Assembly (NCBI GenBank): GCA_027660625.1 | Contig: JAQDNC010000002.1 | Span: 124,001-188,000, forward strand | Direction: 5' to 3' | Length of the DNA stretch: 64,000 nucleotides | Source: Coriobacteriaceae bacterium AM100-PB1-1D-6A | GTDB lineage: Bacteria > Actinomycetota > Coriobacteriia > Coriobacteriales > Coriobacteriaceae | Shown: in pieces, positions 36,215 to 45,424 of the stretch | How the letters are laid out: every line of letters begins with the position of its first letter | Numbering within the stretch: position 1 is the stretch's first letter | Notes under the pieces: generated by a model | The model's input: only the letters and a program-made list of their open reading frames with translations | The model's database searches: none | Told to the model about the DNA's origin: nothing | Program-made: the position numbers and the translations under genes

Positions 36215-36940
36215 TTGGCTTTGTCTGAACGACTTACGCGTGCCCAGGAAATCCTGGGCCACGAGTTCAATAATAAGGTGCTGCTGCGCGCGGCGCTTAC
36301 GCATCCCTCGGCAGTCGAGGGCCAGCCGGTTTCTGCCAGCTATGAGCGCCTTGAGTTCTTGGGCGATTCCATTTTGGGCGCCGTCGTCGCCCGTTCACTC
36401 TTTGAGTCCTATCCTGAGTTTGACGAGGGCAAGCTCACGCGCCTGAAGGTGTCCCTTGTCTCGGGCGCTACGCTGTCCGAGGTGTCGCATGAGCTGGGCA
36501 TCGACGACATCATCATCTTTGGTGCCTCCGAGACCGGTACCGGCGCGCGCGGCCTGCACTCGGCGCTCGAGAACGTCTACGAGTCGCTCGTGGGTGCGCT
36601 GTACCTGGATGCCGGCTGGGATGTTGCGGCGGACTTTATCCATCGTACGCTCAAACCGCACCTGGCCTCCGAGCGTGCCGAGCACCCCGCGAACCCCAAA
36701 TCGTTCTTGCAGGAGTGCGTGCAAGCCGACGGTCACGAACCCCCGGCGTATAAGCTCGTTGGCTCCGAGGGCCCGGCGCATGCGCCCACCTTTACCGCCG
36801 TGGTGTTGATCGATGGTATTCGCCAGGGTCGCGGCTCCGGCTCCTCAAAGAAGGAAGCCGAGGGAGCCGCTGCACTCGAGGCACTTGACCGCATGGGCTA
36901 CACCACCAACGGCGTGATTCTCAACAAGAAGCCTGTTTAA
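36215..36940 (+). CDS. rnc: Ribonuclease III
   Basis: 241 residues. The RNase III signature ERLEFLGDSILG is at ~45-56, with the second catalytic acidic cluster in ENVYESLVGALYLDAG (~122-137); a C-terminal double-stranded RNA-binding domain has GRGSGSSKKEAEGAAA. Cleaves dsRNA in rRNA precursors and mRNAs. The TTG start at 36215 is 10 bases from GGGAGG in the acpP end; no better start is in frame. Confidence 0.94.
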   Translation: MALSERLTRAQEILGHEFNNKVLLRAALTHPSAVEGQPVSASYERLEFLGDSILGAVVARSLFESYPEFDEGKLTRLKVSLVSGATLSEVSHELGIDDIIIFGASETGTGARGLHSALENVYESLVGALYLDAGWDVAADFIHRTLKPHLASERAEHPANPKSFLQECVQADGHEPPAYKLVGSEGPAHAPTFTAVVLIDGIRQGRGSGSSKKEAEGAAALEALDRMGYTTNGVILNKKPV

Positions 36941-36950
36941 GCGAGGAACC

Positions 36951-39900
36951 GTGTATCTCAAGTCCCTCACGCTCAAAGGGTTCAAGTCGTTTGCCGACCG
37001 CGCCCATATGACGTTTGAGCCGGGCCTGACCGTCATCGTCGGTCCCAACGGCTCGGGAAAATCGAACATCTCTGACTCGATTCTGTGGGTCCTGGGTGAG
37101 CAGAGCGCCAAGCAGCTGCGCGGCCAGGCCATGGAGGACGTTATCTTCTCGGGCTCGTCGGCGCGTAAGCCGGTGGGTGTCGCCGAGGTCACGCTGGTGC
37201 TCGATAACTCGGACCATTTGCTGCCCGTCGACTTTGACGAGGTCGCCATCACCCGGCGCATGTATCGCTCGGGCGAAAGCGAGTACCTCATCAACTCGAG
37301 TCCGTGCCGCCTGATGGACATTCAGGACATCCTGCACGATTCGGGCCTGGGCAAGGATACGCATTCCATCATCAGCCAGGGCAAGCTCGATGCCATTTTG
37401 CAGAGCCGCCCCGAGGAGCGCCGTGCCCTCATCGAGGAGGCCGCCGGCATCTCCAAGCACAAGCGCCGCAAGGAGCGTGCGCTCAAAAAGATTAAGTCGA
37501 TGGACGAGCACCTGACGCGTGCCCGCGACATCAATAAGGAAATTGCCCGTCAGCTGCGACCGCTGGAGCGTCAGGTCGATCGTGCGCGCAAGTACAAAGA
37601 GCTGTCCTCGCGCGCGAACGAGCTTACGCAGATGCTAGCCGTCGACGAGCTGCGTTCGCTGCAGTCGCAGTGGAACGACCTGGAGAGCCGCTCCAAGGAA
37701 GGCGCCGCCGAGCTGGAGCTTGCGCAGTACCGCATGGGCGAAAAGGAGCGCGAGCTCGAGAAGCTCCAGGTCATGCTCGAGGAAAAGGGCCTGTTTGTGG
37801 GCGATCTGGGCGAGCAGCGCCGCCATATGCAAGATGTGGTCGGTCGCATTAACTCCGATATGCGTCTGCTCGAGGAAAAGGGCCACAACATGGTGTCGCG
37901 CCTGTCCGACATGCGCGGGCAGATTTCGAGCTCCGAGCATCAGCGTCGTCGCGTGGTAGAGGAGCTCGAGGATGCACGTGCGCAGCTTGAGGAAGTGACC
38001 GGCGCGCACATGCAGGCCCAGGAGGACGTTGACGCCGCCGGACCTGCCGCCGCCGAGCTCCACGAGCGTCGCGTTGCGCTCGACAATCAGATTTCGCAGC
38101 TTACGCGTGAGCAACGCGATGCGCAGCGTGTGGCCGATAACGCGGCGCTCGAACTCGCCAAGGTGAAGGACTCGCTGAGCAACGCCGAGGTCGAGGACAA
38201 CATGTACGCCTCACGCCTGGAGCAGATCGACGAGCAGCTCGAGGAAGTCACGGCCTCACTCGAGAGCCGTCGCGACCGCGCCGAGGAGCTCGACAGTGCA
38301 CTTGATCAGGCCCGTCAAGCCCAGATTGATGCTCGCGAGGCTACCGAGGTCGCCCGTGCAGCCCTTAAGGACCTGCGTGCCCGCGAGAGCGAGGCGCGCA
38401 ACAAACTGTCCGAGGTGCGCTCGGAGCTTGCCAGCCAAAAGAAGCTCGATGCCCGCATGGCTGACAGCTCGCCGCTGGTGAGCCGTCTGATGGGTGCGCT
38501 GGGCGACGATGTCTCGGGTCGTCTGGGCGACGTGCTCGAGGCCCCGCGTGAGCTTGAGGGCCTGGTTGAGCAATTGCTCGCCGGCGATATCGATGCGCTG
38601 CTGTTCGACGATGCGTCCGCGCTTGAGCGTGCCGGTCGTGCCGCTCTGGACCAGAAGAAGGCCTCGGGCGAGGCGCTGCTGGTCGCGCGCGGTGTGAGCG
38701 CCTCTGCTGCCGCTAAGGGCGCTGCCGGTTCCCGCCTGGTCGATCGCCTGTCCGTACGCGCCGGCTATGGCCCGGTTGTCGAGGCCCTGCTCGGCGGCTA
38801 TTACGTGGTCGATGACTTGGCTGCCGCGCTGGCGGCACCAGTCGTTGACGGTGTGACCTATGTGACGCCCGATGGCGCCCGCGTGAGCTGTGGCGGCCTG
38901 GTGCGCGTGGGACTCGATGCCGGCGAGGCTTTGGGTGCCCTGGAGCGCAAGCGTCGCATTCGCGAGCTGGAGGGCCTTGAGCCCGATCTGGCTGCCGTGT
39001 TTGAGCATGTGTCGGATCAGGTCGTCGAGGCCAATGCGGCCGTCGAGGAGGCGCGTGCCGCCGAGGGCGATGCCGCCGGCGAGATCGCCCGTCTTGAGGG
39101 TGAGCGCCGCTCGCTGCTCTCCGAGATTGGCCGCCTGGAGCAAAGCGCCAACAACGCCGAGGTCGAGCGCGTGCGCATCTCCAAGCGCCGCGAGCAGTCC
39201 GCCGAGGCCGTTCGCGCTGCGCGCCCGCGCGTGGACGAGCTCACCCGTTCGCGTGACGAGGCCCGCGCGCAGGCAAGCGACCTGGGTCTCCAGATTGCCG
39301 AAGCCAACGACGAGCTCGATCGCGTGCGTCGTGACGATTCCGAGGCAGCCGGCAAGCTCGCCGATGCCAAGGTCCGCCTGGCTCAGACGAGCGAGCGTCT
39401 GCGTTCGCTGAAGGGCCGCGTGCCCGACCTGGAGCATCGCCTGGAGAGCATCGACCGCCGTATCCGCGGAACACGCCAGGCTTCGCGCTCGCTCGAGTTG
39501 CTGCGTCTGCGCGTCGACCCCATGCACGAGCGCTATTCGGCCCTTCTGGAGCGCGCGTCGGATTGGGCCGCGCGTCTGCGTGACCAGGCTTCGCTCGAGG
39601 AGGCGGACTCGGCCTCGCTTAAGAAGACCATCGAAGACGCCAAGGCTGAGGTTGCTCGTGCCAAGGAGCGGGTCGATGCCGCCACGGCGACGCAAAATGA
39701 GTTCAAGGTCTCTCGCGGCAAGCTCGAGGTGCAGGTAGAGGCGGCCATCAAGGCCATTACCGCCGATGGCACCACGGTGCTCGAGGAAGCGCTCATGCTT
39801 CCTGCGCCTACCGACCGTGACGCCGCCGAGCGCGAGCTCAACCAGCTCGTGCGCCAGATCAACAACCTGGGCCCTGTGAACCAGGTTGCCATGGAGGAGT

Positions 39901-40487
39901 ACGAGCAGCTCAAGCGCCGCGCCGATTACATCGAGGAGCAGCTGGCCGATCTGGAGAGCGCGCGCAAGGCGCTCACCAAGATCACCGTGGCCATCGACCG
40001 CAAGATGCGTAAAGCCTTCCTGGTGACCTTTGAGAAGGTCGATGCGAATTTCCGTGAGATCTTCGCCATGCTGTTCCCGGGTGGCCAGGCACATCTGGAG
40101 ATGACCGATCCCGAGCATCCTGCCGAGACGGGCATCGAGGTCGTGGCGCAGCCGCGCGGCAAGCGCATCACCAAGATGATGCTCATGTCGGGCGGCGAGA
40201 AGAGCCTGACGGCGCTCGCCCTGCTCTTTGCCGTGTATCGCACGCGTACGGTGCCGTTCTATGTGCTGGACGAGGTCGAGGCGGCGCTCGATGACGCCAA
40301 CCTGTCCAAGCTCATCGGCGCGCTCGACGTGTTGCGTTCCGATACGCAGCTCTTGGTTATCTCGCACCAGCGCCGTACTATGGAGGACGCTGACGTCCTC
40401 TACGGCGTCTCGATGCAAGCCGACGGCGTCAGCCGCGTCGTCTCGCAAAAACTCGATCGCGAAACCGGAAAGGTCGTGAATGCATAA
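36951..40487 (+). CDS. smc: Chromosome segregation protein SMC
   Basis: 1178 residues. Walker A GPNGSGKSN (~31-39), long coiled coils (~165-500 and ~690-1000) around a hinge (~510-650), ABC signature LMSGGEKSLTALALLFA (~1078) and Walker B YVLDEVEAALDD (~1103). Condensin ATPase that compacts and segregates chromosomes with ScpA/B. GTG 36951 follows GAGGAACC. Its last base is the first of ftsY; the rnc-smc-ftsY-ffh order is classical. Confidence 0.96.
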   Translation: MYLKSLTLKGFKSFADRAHMTFEPGLTVIVGPNGSGKSNISDSILWVLGEQSAKQLRGQAMEDVIFSGSSARKPVGVAEVTLVLDNSDHLLPVDFDEVAITRRMYRSGESEYLINSSPCRLMDIQDILHDSGLGKDTHSIISQGKLDAILQSRPEERRALIEEAAGISKHKRRKERALKKIKSMDEHLTRARDINKEIARQLRPLERQVDRARKYKELSSRANELTQMLAVDELRSLQSQWNDLESRSKEGAAELELAQYRMGEKERELEKLQVMLEEKGLFVGDLGEQRRHMQDVVGRINSDMRLLEEKGHNMVSRLSDMRGQISSSEHQRRRVVEELEDARAQLEEVTGAHMQAQEDVDAAGPAAAELHERRVALDNQISQLTREQRDAQRVADNAALELAKVKDSLSNAEVEDNMYASRLEQIDEQLEEVTASLESRRDRAEELDSALDQARQAQIDAREATEVARAALKDLRARESEARNKLSEVRSELASQKKLDARMADSSPLVSRLMGALGDDVSGRLGDVLEAPRELEGLVEQLLAGDIDALLFDDASALERAGRAALDQKKASGEALLVARGVSASAAAKGAAGSRLVDRLSVRAGYGPVVEALLGGYYVVDDLAAALAAPVVDGVTYVTPDGARVSCGGLVRVGLDAGEALGALERKRRIRELEGLEPDLAAVFEHVSDQVVEANAAVEEARAAEGDAAGEIARLEGERRSLLSEIGRLEQSANNAEVERVRISKRREQSAEAVRAARPRVDELTRSRDEARAQASDLGLQIAEANDELDRVRRDDSEAAGKLADAKVRLAQTSERLRSLKGRVPDLEHRLESIDRRIRGTRQASRSLELLRLRVDPMHERYSALLERASDWAARLRDQASLEEADSASLKKTIEDAKAEVARAKERVDAATATQNEFKVSRGKLEVQVEAAIKAITADGTTVLEEALMLPAPTDRDAAERELNQLVRQINNLGPVNQVAMEEYEQLKRRADYIEEQLADLESARKALTKITVAIDRKMRKAFLVTFEKVDANFREIFAMLFPGGQAHLEMTDPEHPAETGIEVVAQPRGKRITKMMLMSGGEKSLTALALLFAVYRTRTVPFYVLDEVEAALDDANLSKLIGALDVLRSDTQLLVISHQRRTMEDADVLYGVSMQADGVSRVVSQKLDRETGKVVNA

Positions 40488-41404
40488 TGGGATTCTTCGA
40501 TGCTCTCTCGCGCGGACTCGAGCGCAGCCGCGAGGCCCTCAACGAGGTCTTTTATTTTGGCGGCGAGGTCGACGAGGATTTTTGGGAGGACCTAGAGGAC
40601 ACTCTCGTCATGGGTGACATGGGTGCCGAGGTCGCGATTAAGGTGTCCGATGACCTGCGCGATACCGCGGCCAAGAAGAACCTCAAGACCGCCCCGCAAC
40701 TCCGTCGCGCCCTGGCCGAGCAGCTCGAGCAACATTTTGTGCCCGCCGAGCGAGATCCGTTCGCCGACACGCCGAGCTGCGTGCTGTTTGTGGGCATTAA
40801 CGGTGCCGGCAAGACCACCACGGTCGGCAAGATCGCGAGCGCTATGGCTGCCCGCGGCAAGAATGTCGTGATTGGCTCGGCCGATACCTTCCGCGCCGCC
40901 GCCATCGAGCAACTCGATGTGTGGGGCCAGCGCGCCGGTGTCCCCGTCATCAAGCGCGACCGCGGCTCCGACCCGGCAAGCGTTTGCTACGACGTGCTCG
41001 ACGAGGCCGACAAGCGCGGCAGCGACCTGGTGCTTATCGACACCGCCGGTCGTCTGCACACGAGCCCTGAGCTCATGCGCGAGCTTGCCAAGGTGGTCAA
41101 CGTGACGCGTAAGCGCGCCGCCAATATGGCCGCCGGCCCCATGCCCGTCTCGGTCGTCCTCGTGATCGATGCCGCGACAGGCCAAAACGGTCAGAACCAG
41201 GCGCTTGAGTTTAACGAGGCGCTGGGTCTGGACGGTATTATCATGACAAAGCTCGACGGAACGGCTAAGGGCGGTATCGCCATGGCCGTGGCCGAGAAGC
41301 TCAAGCTTCCGATCCTGCGCGTGGGCGTGGGCGAGCAGGTCGATGACCTGCAGGAGTTCAATGCCAAAGATTTCTGCCGCGCCCTGGTGGGCGAGTCCAA
41401 TTAA
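40487..41404 (+). CDS. ftsY: SRP receptor FtsY
   Basis: 305 residues: short N-domain without the long acidic A region, then the NG GTPase with GINGAGKTTTVGK (~102), DTFRAAAIEQL, DTAGRL and TKLDGTAKGG. Docks ribosome-SRP complexes to the membrane. Overlaps smc by one base; ffh starts 10 bases later. Confidence 0.95.
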   Translation: MGFFDALSRGLERSREALNEVFYFGGEVDEDFWEDLEDTLVMGDMGAEVAIKVSDDLRDTAAKKNLKTAPQLRRALAEQLEQHFVPAERDPFADTPSCVLFVGINGAGKTTTVGKIASAMAARGKNVVIGSADTFRAAAIEQLDVWGQRAGVPVIKRDRGSDPASVCYDVLDEADKRGSDLVLIDTAGRLHTSPELMRELAKVVNVTRKRAANMAAGPMPVSVVLVIDAATGQNGQNQALEFNEALGLDGIIMTKLDGTAKGGIAMAVAEKLKLPILRVGVGEQVDDLQEFNAKDFCRALVGESN

Positions 41405-41414
41405 GGAGTGACTA

Positions 41415-42890
41415 GTGTTTGATTCTCTGAGCGATCGCCTCAACGACACATTTGACCGCCTGCGCGGCAAGGGTAAATTGACCGAGGCCGATATCACCTC
41501 GGCCATGCGCGACATTCGCATGGCGCTGCTCGAGGCCGACGTCAACTTCAAGGTCGTCAAGGAGTTCGTCGCCAAGACCAAGGAGCGCTGCATGACCGCC
41601 GAGGTCATGGAGTCGCTGTCGCCGGCGCAAAACGTCGTCAAGATCGTGCTCGACGAGCTCACCGAGATGCTCGGCTCCACCGAGAGCAAGCTCGTCTTTA
41701 GCAACCGCATTCCCAATGTCATCATGCTCGTGGGCCTGCAGGGCTCCGGTAAGACCACGGCTGCCGTAAAGCTGGCCTACCTGCTCAAGAAGCAGGGCCG
41801 CTCGCCGCTGCTCGCCGCGTGCGACGTCTATCGTCCCGCCGCTGCCGACCAGCTGGCCACGCTTGGCGGCGAGATCGGCGTGCCGGTCTTTCGCGGTGAC
41901 GGCGAGCATCCGGTCGACATCGCCAAGGGCGCCATCCAGGAGGCTGTCGACCACCTGCGCGACGTGGTCATCGTCGATACCGCCGGTCGTCTGCAGATCG
42001 ACGAGCAGATGATGCAGGAGGCCGTGGACATCAAGAAGGCCGTCAAGCCCGATCAGGTGCTGATGGTCGTCGATGCCATGACCGGCCAGGATATTGTCAA
42101 CGTCGTCTCGACCTTCGCAGAGCGCACCGACTTTGACGGCGTGATCATCTCCAAGCTCGACGGCGATGCCCGTGGCGGCGGCGCCCTTTCCGTACGTCAG
42201 GTGACCGGCAAGCCCATCAAGTTCGTAAGCATGGGCGAGAAGCCCGATTCGCTGGAGCCGTTCTACCCCGACCGCATGGCCAAGCGCATTTTAGGCATGG
42301 GCGACGTCGTCGGCATTATCGAGAAGGCCCAGGAGGCGGCCGACGCCGAGCAGCTCGAGGCTGCCGAGCGTATGCTGCGCGAGGGCTTTACCATGAACGA
42401 CATGCTCGACCAGATGAAGGCCGTCAAGAAGATGGGCGGCATGAAGGGCATTCTGGGCATGCTCCCCGGTGGTCAGCGTGCGCTCAACCAGATGGGCGGC
42501 AACTTGGACGAGGGCATCTTCGACAAGAACGAGGCCATCATCATGTCGATGACCAAGGAGGAGCGCCTGCGTCCCTCTATCATCAACGGCCAGCGTCGCG
42601 CGCGTATCGCCAAGGGCGCCGGCGTGACCCCCACTGAGGTCAATAGCCTTATGAAGCAGTGGGGTGAGATGAACAAGATGATGGGCCGCATGCGCACGAT
42701 GGCCAATCAGGCGCAAGCCGGTGGCAAGAAGGGCAAAAAGGGTAAGAAGGGCAAAAAGATGCGCATGCCCAATATTCCCGGTCTGGATGCTATGGGCCTG
42801 GGCGGCATGGGCGGCCTTGGGACGGGCGGTCCTAAGTCCGATATGGATTTGCTGCGTCAGATGGAAGCGCAGATGCGCAATAAGAAGTAA
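41415..42890 (+). CDS. ffh: Signal recognition particle protein Ffh
   Basis: 491 residues. N-domain, G-domain with GLQGSGKTTAAVKLA (~106), CDVYRPAAADQL, DTAGRLQ, SKLDGDARGG; Met-rich M-domain from ~325 (GMLPGG), which binds signal peptides and 4.5S RNA. A Lys/Gly repeat (GKKGKKGKK, ~437) and a Gly/Met-rich tail end the protein. GTG start follows AAGGAGTG. A strong terminator follows. Confidence 0.95.
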   Translation: MFDSLSDRLNDTFDRLRGKGKLTEADITSAMRDIRMALLEADVNFKVVKEFVAKTKERCMTAEVMESLSPAQNVVKIVLDELTEMLGSTESKLVFSNRIPNVIMLVGLQGSGKTTAAVKLAYLLKKQGRSPLLAACDVYRPAAADQLATLGGEIGVPVFRGDGEHPVDIAKGAIQEAVDHLRDVVIVDTAGRLQIDEQMMQEAVDIKKAVKPDQVLMVVDAMTGQDIVNVVSTFAERTDFDGVIISKLDGDARGGGALSVRQVTGKPIKFVSMGEKPDSLEPFYPDRMAKRILGMGDVVGIIEKAQEAADAEQLEAAERMLREGFTMNDMLDQMKAVKKMGGMKGILGMLPGGQRALNQMGGNLDEGIFDKNEAIIMSMTKEERLRPSIINGQRRARIAKGAGVTPTEVNSLMKQWGEMNKMMGRMRTMANQAQAGGKKGKKGKKGKKMRMPNIPGLDAMGLGGMGGLGTGGPKSDMDLLRQMEAQMRNKK

Positions 42891-42908
42891 CGGCTTGATT
42901 GAGTCGAC

Positions 42909-42960
42909 AACGGCGAAGGCCGCCTGGATGGTATTCCAGGCGGCCTTCGCCGTTCGTTCG
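42909..42960 (+). terminator. ffh terminator
   Basis: Perfect 19-bp stem AACGGCGAAGGCCGCCTGG with its complement (42936-42954) around ATGGTATT. The tail is only weakly T-rich (CGTTCG), so it may act on both strands. Confidence 0.75.
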
Positions 42961-43007
42961 CAGGTTGTCGCACTCGCGGAAGCGTGTTGACGCCGCGGTG
43001 CTTGCCA

Positions 43008-43772
43008 CTAGTGGCAGCTGCAGCCCTCATGTCCGTCGTGGTCGTGATGGCCGTGGCAGCCGCAGGACTCGCCATGCTCATAAGTGTGCTCGTGGTCATG
43101 ACCATGGCAGTCGCAGGTGGCCTCGCCGGTCTGAGCGAGCGTGCCTGCAATGAGGGCCTCGACGCAGGCGTCGCAGCTGCCCTGGGCGCCCGCATAGACC
43201 GTGATGCCGGCCTGGGTGAGCGCGTTGATGGCCCCGCCGCCGATACCGCCGCAGATGAGCGTGTCGACGCCACCGTTGGCAAGTAGACCTGCCAATGCAC
43301 CGTGACCGGTGCCGCCGGTGCCTACGACCTGCTCGTTGAGCACCTTGCCGTCCTGGATGTCATAGATCTTGAACTGCTCGCTGCGGCCAAAGTGCATAAA
43401 GATGTTGCCGTTGTCGTACGTCGTTGCCACCCTCATGGTGCCGACCTCCTTTGCTGGCCATGCGGCCGTCGTCGTGGTGATGGGGGAGTATGCGATATTG
43501 CCGCCTTCGATGACGATCGACCGTCCATTGACCAGCGCGTTTGCCACCTTGCAATGTGCGCGGCTGCAGATTGCCGCCACCGTGGCGCGGGCAATGCCCA
43601 TGCACTGGGCGACTTCCTCCTGATTGAGGCCTTCCAGGTCGCATAGGCGCAGGACCTCGAGCTCGTCGACCGTCATGTCGATGGCATCTCCGCTGGCAAG
43701 GCCGTCGGGGGTAAAACCGCGATATTCGGGGATGATCCCTACGCGGCGTAGTTTCTCGCGTCTTCCTGCCAT
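43008..43772 (-). CDS. DUF134 HTH - NifX/NifB-like fusion with His/Cys-rich tail
   Basis: 254 residues in three parts. Residues ~1-85: DUF134 helix-turn-helix (MTVDELEVLRLCDLEGL, EEVAQCMGIARATVAAI). Residues ~110-210: dinitrogenase iron-molybdenum cofactor biosynthesis (NifX/NifB C-terminal) domain, AHFGR-like FMHFGRSEQF and CGGIGGGAINAL. Residues ~220-254: metal-binding tail with CDCHGHDHEH, HGESCGCHGHHDHDGH and CSCH. The combination suggests a regulator that senses a metal or iron-sulfur cluster (inference). ATG 43772 follows GGAGGGTGT. Two TGRCATATGTCA operators flank its promoter, implying autoregulation. No nitrogenase genes are in view. Confidence 0.8.
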   Translation of the reverse strand: MAGRREKLRRVGIIPEYRGFTPDGLASGDAIDMTVDELEVLRLCDLEGLNQEEVAQCMGIARATVAAICSRAHCKVANALVNGRSIVIEGGNIAYSPITTTTAAWPAKEVGTMRVATTYDNGNIFMHFGRSEQFKIYDIQDGKVLNEQVVGTGGTGHGALAGLLANGGVDTLICGGIGGGAINALTQAGITVYAGAQGSCDACVEALIAGTLAQTGEATCDCHGHDHEHTYEHGESCGCHGHHDHDGHEGCSCH

Positions 43773-43786
43773 ACACCCTCCAAATC

Positions 43787-43798
43787 TGACATATGTCA
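43787..43798. promoter_or_regulatory. Palindromic operator, promoter-proximal
   Basis: TGACATATGTCA, a perfect 12-bp palindrome over the expected transcription start of the DUF134-NifX gene, just downstream of its -10. Confidence 0.65.
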
Positions 43799-43803
43799 AC
43801 AAT

Positions 43804-43831
43804 AAGATAACGCGCGAGCGGAACCGTGCAA
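43804..43831 (-). promoter_or_regulatory. Promoter of the DUF134-NifX gene
   Basis: On the minus strand TTGCAC (43831-43826), 16-base spacer, TATCTT (43809-43804). Confidence 0.65.
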
Positions 43832-43839
43832 GGCATTTT

Positions 43840-43851
43840 TGGCATATGTCA
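43840..43851. promoter_or_regulatory. Palindromic operator, upstream copy
   Basis: TGGCATATGTCA, one base off the perfect site; 53 bp (about five helical turns) centre to centre from it, so both sites face the same side of DNA around the promoter. Confidence 0.6.
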
Positions 43852-43938
43852 GAAAATGAGGGCTTATGTTTGGGCTGTGGGGTCGCGTGCGCCTGGGCTA
43901 CAATGAATTTCGCTTATAGGCGGCTGACAGGAGGGTCA

Positions 43939-44787
43939 ATGAGCAAGGCTGATCAACAGTTTGTAACCATGTGCCGCGATATCTTGGACCATGGCACCAC
44001 CACCGAGGGCCAAAAGGTCCGACCGGTGTGGGAGGACGGCACCCCTGCCTATACCATTAAAAACTTTGGCGTTACGGCTCGCTACGACCTGCGTGAGGAG
44101 TTTCCCGCGCTCACACTGCGTCGCACGGCGCTTAAGTCTGCCATGGACGAGATTCTGTGGATCTATCAAAAGAAGTCAAATAACGTCCACGACCTCAACA
44201 GCCATATTTGGGATGAGTGGGCCGACGAGACTGGCTCCATCGGCAAGGCCTACGGGTACCAGATTGGGCAGAAAAGCCATTATGCCGAGGGTGACTTTGA
44301 CCAGATGGACCGCGTGCTGTACGACCTTAAGAACACGCCGTACAGCCGCCGCATCATGACCAACACCTACGTGTTTAGCGACCTGTCCGAGATGCACCTG
44401 TATCCGTGCGCCTACAGCGTGACCTATAACGTGACGCAGCGCCCGCAGGACGATAAGCCCACACTCAACATGATTCTCAACCAGCGCAGCCAAGACATTT
44501 TGGCCGCCAACAACTGGAATGTGTGCCAGTACGCCATTTTGCTGATGATGGTCGCGCAGTCGGTCGATATGATTCCCGGCGAGCTGCTGCATGTGATTGC
44601 CGATGCCCACATTTACGATCGTCATGTCGATATCGTCCGCGAACTTATCGAGCGTCCGCAGTTTGCGGCGCCTAAGGTAACGCTTAACCCCGACGTGCAC
44701 GATTTCTATGCGTTTACGACCGATGACCTGATCGTGGAGGGCTACGAGCACGGCCCGCAGGTCAAGAACATTCCCATTGCGGTGTAG
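43939..44787 (+). CDS. thyA: Thymidylate synthase
   Basis: 282 residues. Catalytic Cys in LYPCAYSVTYNV (~156), folate/dUMP-binding NQRSQDILAANNWNVCQYA (~182-200). Converts dUMP to dTMP using methylene-tetrahydrofolate. ATG 43939 follows AGGAGGG; the open frame upstream belongs to the divergent region. A TACAAT -10 is at 43899-43904. Pairs with folA 9 bases downstream. Confidence 0.95.
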   Translation: MSKADQQFVTMCRDILDHGTTTEGQKVRPVWEDGTPAYTIKNFGVTARYDLREEFPALTLRRTALKSAMDEILWIYQKKSNNVHDLNSHIWDEWADETGSIGKAYGYQIGQKSHYAEGDFDQMDRVLYDLKNTPYSRRIMTNTYVFSDLSEMHLYPCAYSVTYNVTQRPQDDKPTLNMILNQRSQDILAANNWNVCQYAILLMMVAQSVDMIPGELLHVIADAHIYDRHVDIVRELIERPQFAAPKVTLNPDVHDFYAFTTDDLIVEGYEHGPQVKNIPIAV

Positions 44788-44796
44788 GTGGTGCTC

Positions 44797-45315
44797 ATGA
44801 CGTGTAAGCTATCTGCCATCGTCGCCGTGTGTGACGATTGGGGCATTGGGTGCGAGGGCGACATGGTGGTGTCCAATCGCGCCGACATGCGCCATTTTGT
44901 GGCCTGCACCAAGGGTTGCCCGGTCATCATGGGGCGTAAGACGCTGCTGAGTTTTCCCGGTGGGCGTCCGCTCAAGAACCGTCGCAATATCGTGCTTACC
45001 CGCGATGAGAGCTTTGCCCCCGAGGGCGTCGACGTGGTGCATAGCATCGACGAGGCGCTCGCTGCGGTTGCCGATGAGCCCGTTGCGTGGGTGATCGGCG
45101 GCGGCGATGTCTATCGGCAGTTTTTGCCGTATTGCGCCGAGGCCGAGGTCACGCACAACCATTGCACCCATGCCGTGGACACGTACTTTCCCGACTTGGA
45201 CGCCGATCCCGCGTGGGAAGTTGCGCGGCACGAAGGGGTTGCCACGATTGCCGCGGGCGAGGGCGACGAAGGCCTCGATTATGAGTTCGTGACGTATCGT
45301 CGCGTTGATGCTTAA
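44797..45315 (+). CDS. folA: Dihydrofolate reductase
   Basis: 172 residues. LSAIVAVCDDWGIG at the N-terminus (usual AxxxxxGIG loop), MGRKTLLSFPGGRPLKNRRNIVLTR, and IGGGDVYRQFLP for NADPH binding. The usual substrate acid in helix B appears as Asp in NRADMRHF. Regenerates tetrahydrofolate consumed by thyA. ATG 44797 follows TAGGTGG; GTG 44788 is an alternative. Confidence 0.93.
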   Translation: MTCKLSAIVAVCDDWGIGCEGDMVVSNRADMRHFVACTKGCPVIMGRKTLLSFPGGRPLKNRRNIVLTRDESFAPEGVDVVHSIDEALAAVADEPVAWVIGGGDVYRQFLPYCAEAEVTHNHCTHAVDTYFPDLDADPAWEVARHEGVATIAAGEGDEGLDYEFVTYRRVDA

Positions 45316-45424
45316 ATCTCCTATTTGCCCACGGTATTATCGGGTTGGAATGAGGAAGGGGCGGCGCCTGGCGTCGCCTCGTTTGATATAGATGCTGCTG
45401 TAAGAAGGGTACGGGCTTGCTGTT

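Noticed and set aside
45356..45385. GC-rich hairpin between folA and the rRNA methyltransferase gene
   Set aside because: Arms pair imperfectly and the T-tail is short; too weak to call a terminator.
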